Assembly (NCBI GenBank): GCA_964397445.1
Contig: CAYNHZ010000006.1
Coordinates: 1 to 64,000, forward strand
From: CAYNHZ01 sp964397445
GTDB lineage: Bacteria > Bacteroidota > Bacteroidia > Bacteroidales > UBA932
DNA length: 64,000 bases
Reading direction: 5' to 3'
Under the pieces are notes generated by a model that worked only from the letters and a program-made list of their open reading frames with translations, had not been told where the DNA came from and did no database searches. Below, one piece after another: positions 16,400 to 26,425 of this stretch. Made by a program: the position numbers and the translations under genes. How positions within the stretch are numbered: the first letter of the stretch is position 1; the number at the start of each line of letters is the position of its first letter.

Positions 16400-18586
16400 A
16401 TGGAATTTGCTAAACTACTATTTAGATTTCTTTATAGAAAAAAATGGTGGATAATCATATTACCTATTCTATCCACAATTCTTGCTATAGAATTGACTAA
16501 AGATATGCCAAAGGTATATTCCTCAAATACAGTAATCTACACAGGTGTTGTCTCTGGATATAATCTTGAAACCTCTTTAGCATCGAGGGTTGATATATCA
16601 CAATCAAACAATCAGATAGAAAATTTCATAAACATAATATATTCATACGCAACTCTTAAAAATGTTTCATTGAAATTATTTGCTCAACATATGATGTATG
16701 GCAATCCGACCTTAGACAATGAGTATATTATGGCATCCCATTTCAGACCTATTTGGGAACACACACCGGAAGATATTCGGAAATTGATCGACCCCTCCTC
16801 TGAGGAGAACACAATTAAGAATCTATTCGCTGCTGATAAAGCTGAATATAATAATTTTACCTATGGCTTATTTATGTGGAATTACCAATATTATGGTAAA
16901 GAGAACCTTGAGAAAATTCAGGTTTCACGCATAAACAACAGCGATATGATTGAGATAAAATACAAAAGCGACGATCCAAATGTTGTGTACCACACATTAT
17001 TGTTATTAAACGAAGAGTTTCTTAAACAATACTCTATAATACGTGATAATGAGGTCAATATGGCTATAGAATATTTTGAGTCTGAGATTATTAGGATAGG
17101 AGAGACATTGAGAATTGCCGAAAATGAACAAAAAGAGTACTCTATAAAGAAAAAAATAGCAAACTACGAAGAACAGACAAAACAGATCGCAACCATCGAG
17201 AGTAATTATAAAATGAAATTGCAAGAGACCAAACTCTCCTATAACTCTTCTAAAGCTGTTATGGACGAGATGGAGGGGAAATTCGGACAAAATTTCAACG
17301 CTATTAAAAACAATTCGGATTTTGCCAATAAACTCAAGAAGGTCTCCACATTATCAAACGAATTGGCTATATCAACTATTTTTAACACTTCGAATAGAGA
17401 AAATGATATGTCATCTAAATCAGATGATACAAAATCTTCATCCACAGCAATTCTCCAACAAGAGCTCATAAATTCAGAAAACCAGTTAGTTGGATATATT
17501 GACAATTACTATAAATATATGGGAAGTGGAGAGGTACTTATATCTCAAGATATAGCAACTGAGTGGTTAAAAGCGGTAATTTCTTTCGAAAAAGCAAAAA
17601 AAGATCTTGTTGTACTTAATGACATCGGAAGCGAGATCAATAAACTTTATATTGATTATTCCCCTATTGGGGTGCAACTCAAACAACAAGAGAGATTGAT
17701 AGGGCTATTGGAAAATGAATATAAAAGTGCATTAGACAATCTAAATCAGGCAAAACTCCGAAAGAATAATAATCAAATGAGTGCGGCAAACCTCAAGGTG
17801 ATAACTCCACCTCAACTCCCATTGGATAATGAATCCTCAAAGAGGCTATACTATATTGCAGGGGCCGGTTTTGGGGTACTCTTTTTCATAATAGGGTTGC
17901 TGATATTAATTGAAATAGTGGGGACAAATCTAAACGACACATCAAGGGTTGAAAGGCTTACCAAATTAAAAGTGATAGCAGCTACCCCTAAAAAGTATAA
18001 CTATATACTCGGAAAGTACTATGATGCCCACTTTAAGGCAGCTACTCAACATCTGAGCAATACAATTCTCAGTAAGGTTAGATATAAGGAGATGAATATC
18101 ATCAACTTTATAAGTATCTCCCCAAATTCCGGTAAAAGCGATATAATTAACAATCTTGCATCTCATTGGGATAGTATCGGAAGGAGAAACAGGATTGTCA
18201 ATTGGAAAGAAGCTATTACGAAGAATGATCGAGAGATAATGTATCCACTCAATTACAGTGATATCCTTTCATTGGGTTCTGAAAAAATTATCCTCATCGA
18301 ACATAGGGATATTTCAAGTGAAATTATTCAAAAAGATCTTTTGCAAAACGCCATTATGAATATAATCGTTATTGATTCACGATCTTCTTGGAAAGATACA
18401 GATAAATCAAATCTCAATACATTAAAAGAGCAACTCGGCGATAATCATTACACCCTTTTCGTATGTATGTCAAATGCTACTAAGTTAACAGTAGAGGAAT
18501 TTACAGACCAACTACCTCCTTACAATTTCTTATCAAATTTCTCTCATACAATTTACAATATGGGTCGAACAACGAAACGAAAATAA
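16400..18586 (+). CDS. Wzz-type polysaccharide co-polymerase with degenerate kinase-like tail
   Basis: Inner-membrane protein (728 aa) that would set chain length and couple polymerisation to export. A first transmembrane helix is at about 15-35 (WWIIILPILSTILAI), a large periplasmic region with long coiled coil spans about 60-480 (EQKEYSIKKKIANYEEQ), and a second helix at about 485-508 (YYIAGAGFGVLFFIIGLLIL). The cytoplasmic tail of about 220 residues resembles the ParA/BY-kinase fold, with FISISPNSGKSDIINNLA in the Walker A place and EKIILIEHRDIS where Walker A' should have an aspartate. It also lacks a C-terminal tyrosine cluster, so kinase activity is doubtful. It lies between the TolC-like protein and Wzy. 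Confidence 0.78.
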   Translation: MEFAKLLFRFLYRKKWWIIILPILSTILAIELTKDMPKVYSSNTVIYTGVVSGYNLETSLASRVDISQSNNQIENFINIIYSYATLKNVSLKLFAQHMMYGNPTLDNEYIMASHFRPIWEHTPEDIRKLIDPSSEENTIKNLFAADKAEYNNFTYGLFMWNYQYYGKENLEKIQVSRINNSDMIEIKYKSDDPNVVYHTLLLLNEEFLKQYSIIRDNEVNMAIEYFESEIIRIGETLRIAENEQKEYSIKKKIANYEEQTKQIATIESNYKMKLQETKLSYNSSKAVMDEMEGKFGQNFNAIKNNSDFANKLKKVSTLSNELAISTIFNTSNRENDMSSKSDDTKSSSTAILQQELINSENQLVGYIDNYYKYMGSGEVLISQDIATEWLKAVISFEKAKKDLVVLNDIGSEINKLYIDYSPIGVQLKQQERLIGLLENEYKSALDNLNQAKLRKNNNQMSAANLKVITPPQLPLDNESSKRLYYIAGAGFGVLFFIIGLLILIEIVGTNLNDTSRVERLTKLKVIAATPKKYNYILGKYYDAHFKAATQHLSNTILSKVRYKEMNIINFISISPNSGKSDIINNLASHWDSIGRRNRIVNWKEAITKNDREIMYPLNYSDILSLGSEKIILIEHRDISSEIIQKDLLQNAIMNIIVIDSRSSWKDTDKSNLNTLKEQLGDNHYTLFVCMSNATKLTVEEFTDQLPPYNFLSNFSHTIYNMGRTTKRK

Positions 18587-18592
18587 CCGACG

Positions 18593-20038
18593 ATGCGTGG
18601 GCTGAAAACCATACTTATAATCGTATTTGCATTAATAGCATCTGTCACCATAGTATTTCTAACAACTAAGGTAAATATCACTTTAGGTCTTGCTATCTCT
18701 CTTGCTCCTATAGGTTTTATATTTGCTATGCTTATATTGTTTCACCCATTTTACGGGTATATGTTTGCATTCATTCTCAATTATTTCAATGCAGGGATAT
18801 CAAGATATGTACAAGGATACTCACCCGGAATAGTATTTGACTTTTTATTGGTTTTCATCCTATTTTCACTTTTAGTAAACACCTTAAATAAAAAAGTTGA
18901 TTGGAAACAAGGGGTAAATATCGGAACTTCCCTCTCATTAATATGGGTAATTTACTGTTTTTTCCAATTTTTTAATCCAAATGCCACATCCAATGAGGCC
19001 TGGTTTACAACAGTTCGTGGTCTCGGATTCTATTTCTTTATAATAATTCTCTATACTTCAATCATTTGCAACAATTGGAAAAAGGTAAAAACTGTATTAC
19101 TTGTATGGGGTGTACTTGCATTATTAGGAGCTGCGAAAGGGGTAGCACAGAGGTATTTGGGATTTGACGATCAGGAAACAGTTTGGCTATTTAGGGATGG
19201 CGGAGCCCTCACCCATATAATTTTTACTGGTATTCGATATTTTTCATTTTTCTCTGACGCATCGAGTTTCGGGGGGACAATGGGACAATCTGCTGCTGTT
19301 TTTTTAATTCTTTCAATTTTTGAAAAGGAAACAAGAAGGAGAATATTTTATATTATCGTGTCAGTCGCATCAATTTACGGGCTTACCCTTTCCGGTACAA
19401 GGTCTGCTTTTGTAATTCCAATCGTAAGTATAACTGTGTTTATCTTCCTCTCCAAAAATATTAAAACCATTATTATCTTCAGTCTTGTTCTGATATCATC
19501 TGTAATATTTTTCAGATTCACATATATTGGTCAGGGCAATGCAACAATAAGACGAGTTCGAAGTACTTTTTATGCAACAGAAGATGCTTCTTTCTTAGTC
19601 AGACTTGAAAATCAAAAAAAATTAAAAGTATATTTAAAAGATAAACCTTTCGGAGCTGGGATCGGACACGGAGGGGTTAAGGCATACAGACTTACCCACA
19701 GTCAACTTGCAACCATCCCAACAGACTCTTGGTATGTTATGATATGGGTGGAAACAGGAATTGTTGGGCTTGTGCTTAACATATTGATAATGTTAACATT
19801 GGTAGGATATGGAATATACCTCGTTATTTTTAAAATAAAAGATAAAGAGATAAGAGTAACTATGGGAGCGCTCATTTCAGGGGTAACCGGGATAATAGTT
19901 GCCTCCTACGGAAATGAAATCTTAGGACAATTTCCAACCGGATTTATTGTATATTCAAGTTTGGGTTTTGTAATAATGGGTAAAATTTATGACAAAGAGA
20001 TCAGTGAACAAAATAGAGTTGTCGTTCATAACGATTAA
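18593..20038 (+). CDS. O-antigen polymerase/ligase-like membrane protein (Wzy/WaaL)
   Basis: A 481-aa polytopic protein with roughly ten to twelve hydrophobic helices and a long periplasmic loop near residues 330-390 (FGAGIGHGGVKAYR). This is the layout of the Wzy_C/O-antigen ligase family, which polymerises or ligates undecaprenyl-linked sugar units. Glycine- and serine-rich LTLSGTRSAFVIP in the middle is family-typical. Position straight after the Wzz-like gene favours polymerase over ligase. The final 50 nt overlap the start of the next glycosyltransferase. Confidence 0.8.
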   Translation: MRGLKTILIIVFALIASVTIVFLTTKVNITLGLAISLAPIGFIFAMLILFHPFYGYMFAFILNYFNAGISRYVQGYSPGIVFDFLLVFILFSLLVNTLNKKVDWKQGVNIGTSLSLIWVIYCFFQFFNPNATSNEAWFTTVRGLGFYFFIIILYTSIICNNWKKVKTVLLVWGVLALLGAAKGVAQRYLGFDDQETVWLFRDGGALTHIIFTGIRYFSFFSDASSFGGTMGQSAAVFLILSIFEKETRRRIFYIIVSVASIYGLTLSGTRSAFVIPIVSITVFIFLSKNIKTIIIFSLVLISSVIFFRFTYIGQGNATIRRVRSTFYATEDASFLVRLENQKKLKVYLKDKPFGAGIGHGGVKAYRLTHSQLATIPTDSWYVMIWVETGIVGLVLNILIMLTLVGYGIYLVIFKIKDKEIRVTMGALISGVTGIIVASYGNEILGQFPTGFIVYSSLGFVIMGKIYDKEISEQNRVVVHND

Positions 20039-20885
20039 TTACAATGGTTATAACCACACAGTTGATTTGCTGCAATCTATCAAAGAGAGTGTCAGCACGA
20101 TCGATTATGAAGTTATCGTTGTGGATAATAACTCGTCCAACCCTAACGAAATAAGGGATATAGAGGATAAATTTCCCGATTTTAAATACATTAGAAGTAA
20201 AAAGAATCTCGGTTTTGCCGGAGGAAATAATCTTGGTATAGAAGCTGCCTCGGGAGAGCACATAATGTTAATCAATAATGACACTATTATAGTTAAAGAC
20301 CATTTCAACCAATTAATCAAACATATTGATAATGACGATACTATAGGTGCTGCTACCCCATTGATTCTTTTTACAAAACCACAAGGAACAATTCAATTTG
20401 CAGGGTATTCGGAACTCTCTCCCATAACTCTAAGAAACAGACTCATAGGTTTCGGAGAACAAAACACTGGTAAATATCCCTATAAAGAAACCCCCTATTG
20501 CCATGGAGCAGCTATGGTGATAAAAAGGGATGTTATTGAAAAAATCGGAAAAATGTTCGAAGGGTATTTTTTATATTACGAAGAACTGGACTGGAGTTTA
20601 AGAATTAGGGAGGGAGGATATAAACTCATATTTGATCCGGTACAGGAGGTGCTTCATAAAGAGAGTGCTACTGTAGGTGCATCCTCATATACAAAAACAT
20701 ACTACCTTACAAGAAATAGATTACTATTTGCAAAACGAAATATCAAAGGGGGGAAAAAGTATATATCTCTCTTTTACCAACTCTTTATTGCTGCTCCAAA
20801 AAACATTATCAAGTATCTGTTAATAGGAGATTTGTCAAACACAAATGCTGTGATATCAGGATGTTATGATTTTTTAAAAAAATAA
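19989..20885 (+). CDS. Glycosyltransferase family 2 (rhamnosyltransferase-like)
   Basis: GT-A fold inverting glycosyltransferase (298 aa), probably cytosolic and membrane-associated, adding a sugar to the lipid-linked repeat. Visible: ITINYNGYNHT nucleotide-binding start, VDNNSSNPNE, metal-binding region LINNDT, acceptor-side YYEELDWSLRIREGGY, and YYLTRNRLLF typical of the dTDP-rhamnosyltransferase group. Donor is not certain. The ATG overlaps the preceding gene by 50 nt; a later TTG at about 20022 would shorten the overlap but is less likely. Confidence 0.85.
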   Translation: MTKRSVNKIELSFITINYNGYNHTVDLLQSIKESVSTIDYEVIVVDNNSSNPNEIRDIEDKFPDFKYIRSKKNLGFAGGNNLGIEAASGEHIMLINNDTIIVKDHFNQLIKHIDNDDTIGAATPLILFTKPQGTIQFAGYSELSPITLRNRLIGFGEQNTGKYPYKETPYCHGAAMVIKRDVIEKIGKMFEGYFLYYEELDWSLRIREGGYKLIFDPVQEVLHKESATVGASSYTKTYYLTRNRLLFAKRNIKGGKKYISLFYQLFIAAPKNIIKYLLIGDLSNTNAVISGCYDFLKK

Positions 20886-20888
20886 ATT

Positions 20889-21512
20889 ATGAACCTAAAA
20901 GAAAAAATAAATAAATCGGAGAAATTAAAAAAACTGATATTATACTTATTAAGTTCAAATAATCGTCCAAAGCCGAGGATGATAACCAAACTTTTTATAA
21001 ACCCTTTTTTTCACACTAAAGGGAGGGGGGCAATAATTGTAAAAAGGGGGTCAAGGATAGATGTTTTCCCTTGGCATAGATTTGATGTCGGAGAAAAATC
21101 CATCATTGAGGGGCAGTGTATTATCAATAATGGTGCAGGGGATGTTATAATAGGTAAAAACACTTTAATAGGTATAGGATCTATCATAACCGGACCTGTT
21201 ACAATTGGCAATAATATACTCTTTGGCCAAAGAGTATTTATATCGGGGTTTAACCACGGATACCAAGATACCAAGGCAATAATTAAAGATCAACCACTCG
21301 ATAAACACCACTCATCTGTAGGTGACGACACTTTTATTGGTACAAATGCTACTATTATCGCAGGGGTAAATATTGGTAAAAGGTGCCAAATAGGTGCAGG
21401 TAGTGTTGTAACTAAAGACATTCCTGACTACTGTGTAGCGGTTGGCAATCCTGCTAAAGTTGTTAAAAAATTTGATAATATTACACAAACTTGGATCTCA
21501 ATAAATGGATAA
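20889..21512 (+). CDS. Left-handed beta-helix acyltransferase
   Basis: A 207-aa hexapeptide-repeat transferase, likely an O-acetyltransferase that decorates the polysaccharide using acetyl-CoA. From residue 70 on there are repeated [LIV]-G-x4 turns (IIGKNTLIGIGSIITG, IGNNILFG), a long loop with a candidate catalytic histidine in GFNHGYQDT, and the classic ending GSVVTKDIPDYCVAVGNPAK. It starts 3 nt after the preceding glycosyltransferase and overlaps the next gene by 8 nt, so it belongs to the operon. Confidence 0.88.
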   Translation: MNLKEKINKSEKLKKLILYLLSSNNRPKPRMITKLFINPFFHTKGRGAIIVKRGSRIDVFPWHRFDVGEKSIIEGQCIINNGAGDVIIGKNTLIGIGSIITGPVTIGNNILFGQRVFISGFNHGYQDTKAIIKDQPLDKHHSSVGDDTFIGTNATIIAGVNIGKRCQIGAGSVVTKDIPDYCVAVGNPAKVVKKFDNITQTWISING

Positions 21513-22710
21513 AATAGAATATATATTGCTTTTGACCGATTGGGTGCTATTTGCTTTATGCTCATTTTTAGTACTTTATCTGATTATTTTTTCTGTCGCA
21601 TCTCTTTTTAATTTTGAGTCTGAGGTGATTGATAGCAGTATAATTAGAAAAATACTTGTAATCTTCCCCGCCTATAAAGAGGATAGAGTTATTGATGAGA
21701 GTGTAAATAAATTTATGGGGCAAGACTACCCTTCTGATAAATACAAAATTGTTGTGGTTTCTGATCAGATGAGCTTCTCCACCAATGAAAGATTATCAGC
21801 ACTTCCGATAACTTTATTACACCCTGTTTTTGAACAGAGCTCAAAGGCAAAGGCACTACAATATGCTATTGAGAATTGTAATGATGATGGATTTGAGATT
21901 GTTGTCATTCTCGATGCCGACAATATAGTTGAAGCCGATTTCCTCAAAGATATAAACAACTCATTCAATAATTTTAGAGCTGTTCAGGCACATAGAACAT
22001 CAAAAAATAGAAATACAAGTATCGCTGTTCTTGACTCAATTAGCGAAGAGATCAACAATTCAATCTTTAGAAAAGGGCATAACAATCTCGGATTATCATC
22101 TGCCTTAATTGGTTCTGGAATGGCATTTGATTTTGATTGGTTCAAAAAGAATGTTAACAAACTCTCTACGGTTGGGGAAGATAAGGAATTGGAGGGGCTG
22201 CTTCTAAAAGAGAGGATACATATAGAATATCTCAATCATACCCCTATTTACGATGAGAAAACCCAAAAGTCATCTGCTTTTTACAATCAACGAAGGAGGT
22301 GGCTCGCGACCCAATTATACTCCTTTAAAACCGGGGTAAAAGGGTTATACTCTGCAATAATAGATTTGAATGTAGATTATATAGACAAATTGTTCCAATG
22401 GATGATGCCCCCAAGGATTGTTTTTGTTGGATTTATTTTTATTTTTTCTGTTGTTGTTTCTGTTTTAAATATCTCTTTGTCAATAAAATGGTGGAGCATA
22501 TTATTTTGTCTTATCTTTGCACTTTGCATTTCGATCCCAAAAGAAATGTGGGACAAAAAACTATTAAAAGCTACAATTAACATCCCACTTCTGTTAGTTA
22601 TGATGCTCGCCAATTATTTTAGGATAAAAGGGGGGAATAAAACATTCATTCACACTGAAAAAAATTATAAAACAGATGGTAATAGCGATAGAAGCACAAC
22701 GAATATTTAG
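21505..22710 (+). CDS. Membrane glycosyltransferase family 2 with QRRRW motif
   Basis: A 401-aa inner-membrane glycosyltransferase. An N-terminal helix (residues 9-35) precedes the GT2 domain with YKEDRVI, the DAD metal motif in VILDADN, the GEDKELEG catalytic acidic region and NQRRRWL. The Q-x-x-RW motif is characteristic of processive beta-glycosyltransferases such as cellulose and hyaluronan synthases and their relatives. Two to three helices follow. Whether it is processive here cannot be told; many QxxRW enzymes in such loci add single sugars. Start overlaps the acyltransferase by 8 nt and its end overlaps the next gene by 35 nt. Confidence 0.85.
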   Translation: MDKIEYILLLTDWVLFALCSFLVLYLIIFSVASLFNFESEVIDSSIIRKILVIFPAYKEDRVIDESVNKFMGQDYPSDKYKIVVVSDQMSFSTNERLSALPITLLHPVFEQSSKAKALQYAIENCNDDGFEIVVILDADNIVEADFLKDINNSFNNFRAVQAHRTSKNRNTSIAVLDSISEEINNSIFRKGHNNLGLSSALIGSGMAFDFDWFKKNVNKLSTVGEDKELEGLLLKERIHIEYLNHTPIYDEKTQKSSAFYNQRRRWLATQLYSFKTGVKGLYSAIIDLNVDYIDKLFQWMMPPRIVFVGFIFIFSVVVSVLNISLSIKWWSILFCLIFALCISIPKEMWDKKLLKATINIPLLLVMMLANYFRIKGGNKTFIHTEKNYKTDGNSDRSTTNI

Positions 22711-23797
22711 AAAAAATAAGCACGGAATGGACTTTGTCGCATTAGAGTGCATTAAAGAGTTACAGAAGATCGACAAAGAAAATGAGTACTATATCTTCAC
22801 CTCTGATGGTGAAGATGAGTGTTTGAGCGAAACACAAAACTTTCATATCGTCAAATTAAAATCACTCCCATACCCAATCTGGGAACAATTTCTACTTCCA
22901 AAAGCTGTAAAAAAGGTGAATGCAGCTGTTTTGCACTGCACGAGCAATACAGCTCCTATCTTTTGCAAAACGCCTATAATCATCACATTGCACGATATTA
23001 TTTTTCTTGAGAAGAAGAGAGGAATAAATAAATCACTCTACCAAAATATGGGTTGGTATTATAGAAAACTTATTGTCCCCATCGTATTAAAAAAGTGTCT
23101 GCATATCATAACAGTCTCTGATTATGAATGTTCACACATTAAAAAAGAGCTTAATATTAAAGAAGATAAAATTTCATTTATATACAATGGTTACAATTCT
23201 CATTTCCAACATTATAACAACTTTTTAGAGATAACAGGGAAATATTTCTCAGAAAACAAATATTTGTTCTTTCTCGGCAATACAGATCCTAAAAAGAACT
23301 GTGTCAGGGTTATAAAAGGATACTCAATATATTTTCATAAAACTCCAAACCCAATCCCTTTGATTATTGCTGACCTCAATAAAAATATCATCTCCTCTAT
23401 CCTTTCTCAAATCGGTATGGAGATATTGTCCGATCATATCAAACCATTAGGTTATGTTCCAAATAAAGATCTCCCTGCTATATATAGTGGAGCTGTTGCC
23501 TTTATATATGCCTCATTAAGAGAAAGTTTCGGTATTCCAATCCTTGAATCAATGGCTTGCGGCACACCTGTTATCACCTCAGACACATCAGCTATGCCTG
23601 AAATTGGGGGAGATGCAGCGATTAAAATTGATCCTTACAAAGAAGAAGAGATCGCAGATGCCATAATAAAAGTGACTTCAGATGATCAGTTACGTAAAGA
23701 TCTGATAGAAAAGGGGTATAAAAGGGTAGCCAATTTTAGTTGGAATAATACTGCTAAAGAGACTTTGAATTTATACAAACAATTGTTACAGAAGTAG
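22676..23797 (+). CDS. Glycosyltransferase family 4
   Basis: GT-B fold retaining glycosyltransferase (373 aa). The C-terminal nucleotide-sugar half shows FLGNTDPKKN, the SGAVAFIYASLRESFGIPIL segment with the conserved E-x7-E pair (ESFGIPILE), and GTPVITSDTSAMPEIGG. The N-terminal half has the acceptor-side HCTSNTAP and LHDI motifs of the mannosyltransferase-like GT4 group. Cytosolic, adding a sugar to the lipid-linked unit. The start lies inside the previous gene in another frame, typical of the tight packing here. Confidence 0.88.
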   Translation: MVIAIEAQRIFRKNKHGMDFVALECIKELQKIDKENEYYIFTSDGEDECLSETQNFHIVKLKSLPYPIWEQFLLPKAVKKVNAAVLHCTSNTAPIFCKTPIIITLHDIIFLEKKRGINKSLYQNMGWYYRKLIVPIVLKKCLHIITVSDYECSHIKKELNIKEDKISFIYNGYNSHFQHYNNFLEITGKYFSENKYLFFLGNTDPKKNCVRVIKGYSIYFHKTPNPIPLIIADLNKNIISSILSQIGMEILSDHIKPLGYVPNKDLPAIYSGAVAFIYASLRESFGIPILESMACGTPVITSDTSAMPEIGGDAAIKIDPYKEEEIADAIIKVTSDDQLRKDLIEKGYKRVANFSWNNTAKETLNLYKQLLQK

Positions 23798-23801
23798 TTA
23801 T

Positions 23802-25235
23802 ATGGCTAAATCAAATGGTGTCATAGGTGTTATTTGGAGTGCAGTTGAGAGGTTTTCTGTTCAGGGGATTCAATTTGTTATTGGGATAGTAATGGCACGT
23901 TTACTCCTCCCATCCGACTTTGGACTCATAGCTATGCTAAGCATATTTATGCTTCTCTCTCAGGTATTTGTAGATGCCGGATTTGGAAACGCCCTGACCC
24001 AAAAGAAAAACCGATCAGATATTGACTATTGCACTGTATTCTACACTAATATTATCCTATCCATCACCCTATATTGTATCCTCTTTTTCACAGCCCCATT
24101 TATTGCTTCTTTCTATAATTTACCTGAGTTAACCTCGATAACTCGAGTTATCGGATTGACATTAGTCATAGACTCTCTTGGAATAATTCAGAATACAAAA
24201 TTATCTATTCAGTTGGATTTCAGAAGAATGTCTGTTGCATCTCTCACCTCAGCAATAATAAGTGGAACAATAGGTATCACACTCGCCTACACGGGTTATG
24301 GAGTTTGGGCAATAGTAGCTCAACTCATTACTAACAATATAATAAGGGTTGCTCTATTGTGGGTAGTATCAAAGTGGAGACCCTCCCCTATTTTCTCTTG
24401 GGAATCTTTTAAAGGGTTATTTAAATTTAGCTATAAACTCCTAATCTCCTCTATCATACATCAAATTTACACTAACATATACGCACTTATCATTGGGAAA
24501 AAATATGCAGCTGCAGAACTTGGATACTATAGCAAATCCTATTCATTTGCCAATTTTCCATCTGCAAATATCTCTTACATCTTTGAGAGAGCTGCATACC
24601 CCGTTTTATGTGAACATCAGGACAATGACACAGAGTTGAATAATCTGTTTATCAAATATATGAGGATGGCTTGCTATATCGTCTTCCCATTGATGGTGGG
24701 ACTTGCTGCAGTCGCGAAACCTCTGATAATTGTCCTTTTGACAGACAATTGGATAGAATCTGTTCCATTATTGCAAATTTTAGCGATAGCATTTATGTGG
24801 GATCCTATTATGAGAATGAACCATTTGGTAATCAATGCAAAAGGAAAGTCAAACTACTTTCTCACTTCAGAAATAATCAAAAAAATAGCTGGGTTTACTA
24901 TCCTATTCGCCACCATCCCTTTCGGTGTAAAGGTAATGTGTATGGGGCTTATACTTTACTCGTTCGCAGATATGGGTATTATTATATATTATAATACCAA
25001 GGTTACTAAAATTGGTATTTTGAGACAGATCAAAGAGATATTTCCCCTCTTTTTGATTACAATAATTATGGGGGGATTATCAAATCTTACAGTATATCTA
25101 CTATCATCACATAGCTCTATGGTACAACTTATTAGTGCAATAATCGTAGGCATTTTAAGCTATTGGGTTATGTCCGCAATTTTTAAATTCAAAGAGTACT
25201 CCTTTATTAAATCCAAACTTCGTTCAATACTATGA
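23802..25235 (+). CDS. Polysaccharide flippase (Wzx/MOP family)
   Basis: Inner-membrane flippase of 477 aa that would move undecaprenyl-linked repeat units to the periplasmic face. It has about 12-14 hydrophobic helices in two similar halves and starts with the family-typical WSAVERFSVQGIQFVIGIVM and MARLLLPSDFGLIAM blocks, closest in appearance to the WzxC/TuaB branch. With Wzy and Wzz homologues in the same operon this marks a Wzx/Wzy-dependent pathway rather than ABC export. It overlaps the next gene by 4 nt. Confidence 0.9.
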   Translation: MAKSNGVIGVIWSAVERFSVQGIQFVIGIVMARLLLPSDFGLIAMLSIFMLLSQVFVDAGFGNALTQKKNRSDIDYCTVFYTNIILSITLYCILFFTAPFIASFYNLPELTSITRVIGLTLVIDSLGIIQNTKLSIQLDFRRMSVASLTSAIISGTIGITLAYTGYGVWAIVAQLITNNIIRVALLWVVSKWRPSPIFSWESFKGLFKFSYKLLISSIIHQIYTNIYALIIGKKYAAAELGYYSKSYSFANFPSANISYIFERAAYPVLCEHQDNDTELNNLFIKYMRMACYIVFPLMVGLAAVAKPLIIVLLTDNWIESVPLLQILAIAFMWDPIMRMNHLVINAKGKSNYFLTSEIIKKIAGFTILFATIPFGVKVMCMGLILYSFADMGIIIYYNTKVTKIGILRQIKEIFPLFLITIIMGGLSNLTVYLLSSHSSMVQLISAIIVGILSYWVMSAIFKFKEYSFIKSKLRSIL

Positions 25236-26425
25236 TTAAAGAAAGACTTTTTATAATTACAGGTTTACAGCCTTGGGATATTACTATCGGATCAAATGCT
25301 AAAGATATAGCGATGGAGATATCAAAAAAGAACAAGGTCCTCTATGTCAGCACCCCTTTGGACTATATAACTTTTTTAAAAAGAGATAATATTCAAGAGA
25401 ATGTTGTCAGAAGGAGATGTGTTAAAGGGGAGATATCTTCCCTAAAGAAAATAAATAAGAACCTATTCTCCCTAAATTGTCCTTTTACCCTTTTCCCTAT
25501 AAATAAATTACCTGACGGAATTATTTTTGATCTCTTTAATTACCTAAATAATAAAAAAATATTTTCATTCATCAAGAATTATATCTCATTGGAAGAGTCT
25601 AAAAATGCAGTACTATTAATTGACAATGATATATATAGAAGTTTCTATGCGAATGAATTATTAAAGCCAAAATTTAGTATTTACTATAGAAGGGATAATC
25701 TTAAAGCTGATCCTTTCTGGATGAAACATATCAATAGGTTAGAAAATAGCCTCTGTGCAAAATGTAATATAGTATTGGCTAATTCTCAATATCTTGCAGA
25801 TAGTGTTAAAGAGTATAACAATCTCTCTTTTGACATAGGACAAGGGGTTGAATTGAGCAACTACAACTATAAATCATCATATTCTATACCAAAGAAACTT
25901 GAAAATATAAAAAAACCAATCGTTGGATATATCGGGTGGATAACATCTAAAAGGATTGATGGAGACCTTATTTATAATATTGCCACCCAACTTCCTGAGG
26001 TTTCATTTGTTATGGCAGGGAGTGAAGACGAATATTTTGTGAAAAACAAATTACACACTCTAAATAACATCCATTTCATCGGACATATAAATATGGATGA
26101 TGTTCCCCAATATATTGCCAATTTCGATATATGCTTCAATCCCCAATTAAAAAATGATATTACAATCGGCAATTATCCAAGGAAGATTGATGAATATCTT
26201 GCGATGGGAAAAGAGATCATTGCGACAAAAACTGATGCTATGGAGATGTTTAAGGAGTATGTCAATCTGTGCAACAATGCTGAAGAGTATGTGGAGTCTA
26301 TCAAATCAATTATAGAAAACGGGGTGACAAAAGGGGGCATTGAGGAGAAGGTCGCATTCGCTATAAGTCACTCATGGTACAATTCAGTTGAAAAAATATA
26401 TAAATATATAGAACGATATGAATAG
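25232..26425 (+). CDS. Glycosyltransferase, GT-B fold (TuaH/GT4-like)
   Basis: A 397-aa GT-B type glycosyltransferase. The N-terminus (GLQPWDITIGSNAKDIAMEI) and YYRRDNLKAD resemble the TuaH-like group, and the C-terminal half has VGYIGWITSKRIDGDL, the HFIGHINMDDVPQYIANFDICFNP segment in pieces, and PRKIDEYLAMGKEIIATK, where other GT4 enzymes carry the E-x7-E donor site. Donor sugar unknown. Overlaps Wzx by 4 nt and the next gene by 8 nt. Confidence 0.82.
   Translation: MIKERLFIITGLQPWDITIGSNAKDIAMEISKKNKVLYVSTPLDYITFLKRDNIQENVVRRRCVKGEISSLKKINKNLFSLNCPFTLFPINKLPDGIIFDLFNYLNNKKIFSFIKNYISLEESKNAVLLIDNDIYRSFYANELLKPKFSIYYRRDNLKADPFWMKHINRLENSLCAKCNIVLANSQYLADSVKEYNNLSFDIGQGVELSNYNYKSSYSIPKKLENIKKPIVGYIGWITSKRIDGDLIYNIATQLPEVSFVMAGSEDEYFVKNKLHTLNNIHFIGHINMDDVPQYIANFDICFNPQLKNDITIGNYPRKIDEYLAMGKEIIATKTDAMEMFKEYVNLCNNAEEYVESIKSIIENGVTKGGIEEKVAFAISHSWYNSVEKIYKYIERYE

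Noticed and set aside
24671..24994. 107-codon frame inside the Wzx gene
   Set aside because: It is a shadow in another frame of a well-supported 14-helix membrane protein gene and has no domain or promoter.
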